Shown here: piece after piece, positions 5,867 through 7,363 of the stretch
Numbering within the stretch: the stretch's first letter is position 1
How the letters are laid out: every line of letters begins with the position of its first letter
NCBI GenBank assembly: GCA_019418235.1
Contig: DYCH01000022.1
Span: 1 to 7,363 of the forward strand
Source of the DNA: Sutterella sp.
GTDB lineage: Bacteria > Pseudomonadota > Gammaproteobacteria > Burkholderiales > Burkholderiaceae_F
Direction of reading: 5' to 3'
Length of the DNA: 7,363 nt
Translations under genes and position numbers: made by a program
Notes under the pieces: model-generated
Databases searched by the model: none
What the model saw: the letters and a program-made list of their open reading frames with translations, nothing else
What the model was told of the DNA's origin: nothing

Positions 5867-7345
5867 TTACTCAGTACGGGTGTGAGCAAGTTGATGTAAC
5901 CACGTCACCAAAAGCGGAACGGGGCGTGCCGTGCTCTTACCCATCGTGCCACCCGTGTTAGCGGTGCCTGCGACATCCAAGTGTGCCCACGACATTTCGT
6001 CATCAATAAATTTGGCTAAGAAAGTGGCGGCAATCGGTGCGCCGGCTTTGCCACGAGGGCCAATGTTGGCAATGTCAGCGACATTGCTCTTAATCATGCT
6101 CTTGTACTTACCGTTAAAGGGAAGCGCCCAAACGGCATCCATGGAAACGTCGGCGGCCAACTCAAGCGAATCACATAAAATCGGGTCGTTAACAAAAAGG
6201 CCGTTATAGACATCACCCAAGCTCACAACGCAAGCCCCCGTTAAGGTTGCCACGTCGACAATGCTTTGCGGTTCGTAGCGTTTAGCGTATGTAAGGGCGT
6301 CGGCCAAAATCAGGCGACCTTCGGCATCGGTGTTGAGAACTTCAACGGTGAGGCCCGAGAGCGTCTTAATGACATCTGACGGCTTAATAGCATTGGCGTC
6401 AGGCAAGTTTTCGCAGGCCGGCACCAAAGCAATCACGTTAATCGGCAACTTCATAAGCGCTGCTGCATGCACGCTAGCCAATACGGCGGCAGCACCGCAC
6501 ATGTCGTACTTCATTTCAAGCATGCTAGAGCCGGGCTTTAAGCAAAGACCGCCGGCATCCAACGTGATGCCTTTACCCACTAAGCACACAGGAGCTTCGT
6601 CTTTTTTGCCACCCATGTAGTGCACTTCAATAAAGTGGGGTTCGACGACAGAGCCTTGAGAGACGGCTAAAAAGCTCGTCATTCCTATTTTTTCAATGGC
6701 TTTGCGATTGTGAACCTTAACCGTCACGTTTTTGAGGGATCTGTAGGACTTGGCGATGTCAGCCAAGAAAGCAGGGGTGCACGTGTTAGGCGGCAAGTTT
6801 CCTAACCACTTGGCTTCATTCATGGCGTGCCCGATCGTTTCACCTAAACGCAAGGCTTCGGCAAAATCTTCGCCCTTTTCATTGAGGATAAAAACGACTT
6901 TTCGCTTATCTTTTTCGTTGACATCGACTTCACGCAAAGGTTCTTGCAGCGTCGTTGCACAGATAGCCATGTGCATCAAGATCCAAGAAAAACTGCGTTC
7001 TTGGCAACCCCAGCCGGCGACGTCAACAGCAATCGTTTCGCCTCGAACAGACTTGATTGCTTGCGTGAACGCTTGAAGAAAAGCGTCTTCATCGTAGGCA
7101 TTGGATTCACCCAAACCGACAAAAAGAACTTCACGAGCTTTAACGTTTTTAAGATTGCGCAAGGAAAGCGTTTCACCGACTTTTGCCGTGAACTCATTGT
7201 GTTTGATGATGTCGGCTAAAACACCCTCATTGGCCTCATCGATTTCGTGAGCCATTTCAGTCAAAAGGTGATCGGCAAAAACACCGACCAAAAGGGTGTT
7301 GGCTTTGAGTTTTTCAATTGATTGGGTACTTAAAGATAAATCCAT
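5867..7345 (-). CDS. pepA: leucyl aminopeptidase (M17 family, PepA-like)
   Basis: M17 metallo-aminopeptidase, 492 aa (E. coli PepA has 503). It removes N-terminal residues, preferably Leu, from peptides in the cytoplasm and works as a hexamer with two metal ions per subunit; some PepA proteins also bind DNA in regulation and plasmid-dimer resolution. Residues 1-150 are the variable N-terminal domain and 170-492 the catalytic domain. The metal and catalytic residues are all present: Lys258, Asp263, Lys270, Asp281, Asp340, Glu342 and Arg344. Each is offset by exactly 12 from its E. coli counterpart. The signature NTDAEGRL spans 338-345. The metal loop reads LDAGGLCLKPG rather than the usual FDSGG or FDTGG form, a mild oddity. 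It is the first gene of the operon seen here, and its stop is 6 nt before holC. Only 18 nt of leader are in the window, with a weak GAAGA site before the ATG. Confidence 0.96.
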   Translation of the reverse strand: MDLSLSTQSIEKLKANTLLVGVFADHLLTEMAHEIDEANEGVLADIIKHNEFTAKVGETLSLRNLKNVKAREVLFVGLGESNAYDEDAFLQAFTQAIKSVRGETIAVDVAGWGCQERSFSWILMHMAICATTLQEPLREVDVNEKDKRKVVFILNEKGEDFAEALRLGETIGHAMNEAKWLGNLPPNTCTPAFLADIAKSYRSLKNVTVKVHNRKAIEKIGMTSFLAVSQGSVVEPHFIEVHYMGGKKDEAPVCLVGKGITLDAGGLCLKPGSSMLEMKYDMCGAAAVLASVHAAALMKLPINVIALVPACENLPDANAIKPSDVIKTLSGLTVEVLNTDAEGRLILADALTYAKRYEPQSIVDVATLTGACVVSLGDVYNGLFVNDPILCDSLELAADVSMDAVWALPFNGKYKSMIKSNVADIANIGPRGKAGAPIAATFLAKFIDDEMSWAHLDVAGTANTGGTMGKSTARPVPLLVTWLHQLAHTRTE

Positions 7346-7363
7346 GGCGCAGTCTTCAATTTA

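Noticed and set aside
5931..7219. Plus-strand and alternate-frame open frames within pepA
   Set aside because: They overlap the intact pepA frame, which carries every catalytic residue. None has a credible start or family.
1..7363. Mobile elements, CRISPR arrays, tRNA/rRNA genes, toxin-antitoxin or defence genes
   Set aside because: No transposase, integrase, repeat-spacer pattern, tRNA cloverleaf or defence-type protein was recognised. The genes are closely packed housekeeping and transport genes.

Overview
The window looks like chromosomal DNA from a Gram-negative betaproteobacterium (Burkholderiales). The gene order pepA - holC - small gene - valS is the main reason. In gammaproteobacteria the order is pepA-holC-valS, and Burkholderiales often carry an extra small gene (DUF2486-like) between holC and valS, as here. 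The moderate base composition, AT-rich intergenic gaps and gut-type amino-acid-binding protein would fit a Sutterellaceae-like member (Sutterella/Parasutterella group). That last step is inference, not something the sequence proves.

Layout, left to right. Positions 1-138 are non-coding upstream sequence with a candidate promoter, a 14-nt perfect palindrome and a strong Shine-Dalgarno for the gene at 139. At the extreme left edge, a Shine-Dalgarno plus ATG on the minus strand suggests a divergent gene whose body lies outside the window. A secreted amino-acid-binding protein of an ABC transporter (139-882, +) follows. It ends in a strong hairpin (897-940) that works as a terminator in both directions, because the next gene converges on it. 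That gene (955-2037, -) encodes a P1/DmpA-family (peptidase S58) self-processing aminopeptidase. A 144-bp gap separates it from the valS terminator (2131-2164).

The rest (2182-7345) is one tightly packed minus-strand operon. In transcription order it is pepA (leucyl aminopeptidase), holC (DNA polymerase III chi, 6 nt after pepA), a 123-aa DUF2486-like protein (overlapping the holC stop as TAATG) and valS (valyl-tRNA synthetase, 41 nt further on). The operon mixes peptide turnover, replication and translation; this housekeeping linkage is conserved but not known to be a single pathway. Both flanking genes also deal with peptides or amino acids: one is an amino-acid-binding protein, the other an aminopeptidase.

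I see no mobile element, CRISPR array, tRNA/rRNA, integrase or sign of recent transfer, and no convincing new system. The points worth a second look are small: the uncharacterised gene in the operon, altered residues in PepA and the binding protein, a palindrome, and a hairpin at the valS junction.
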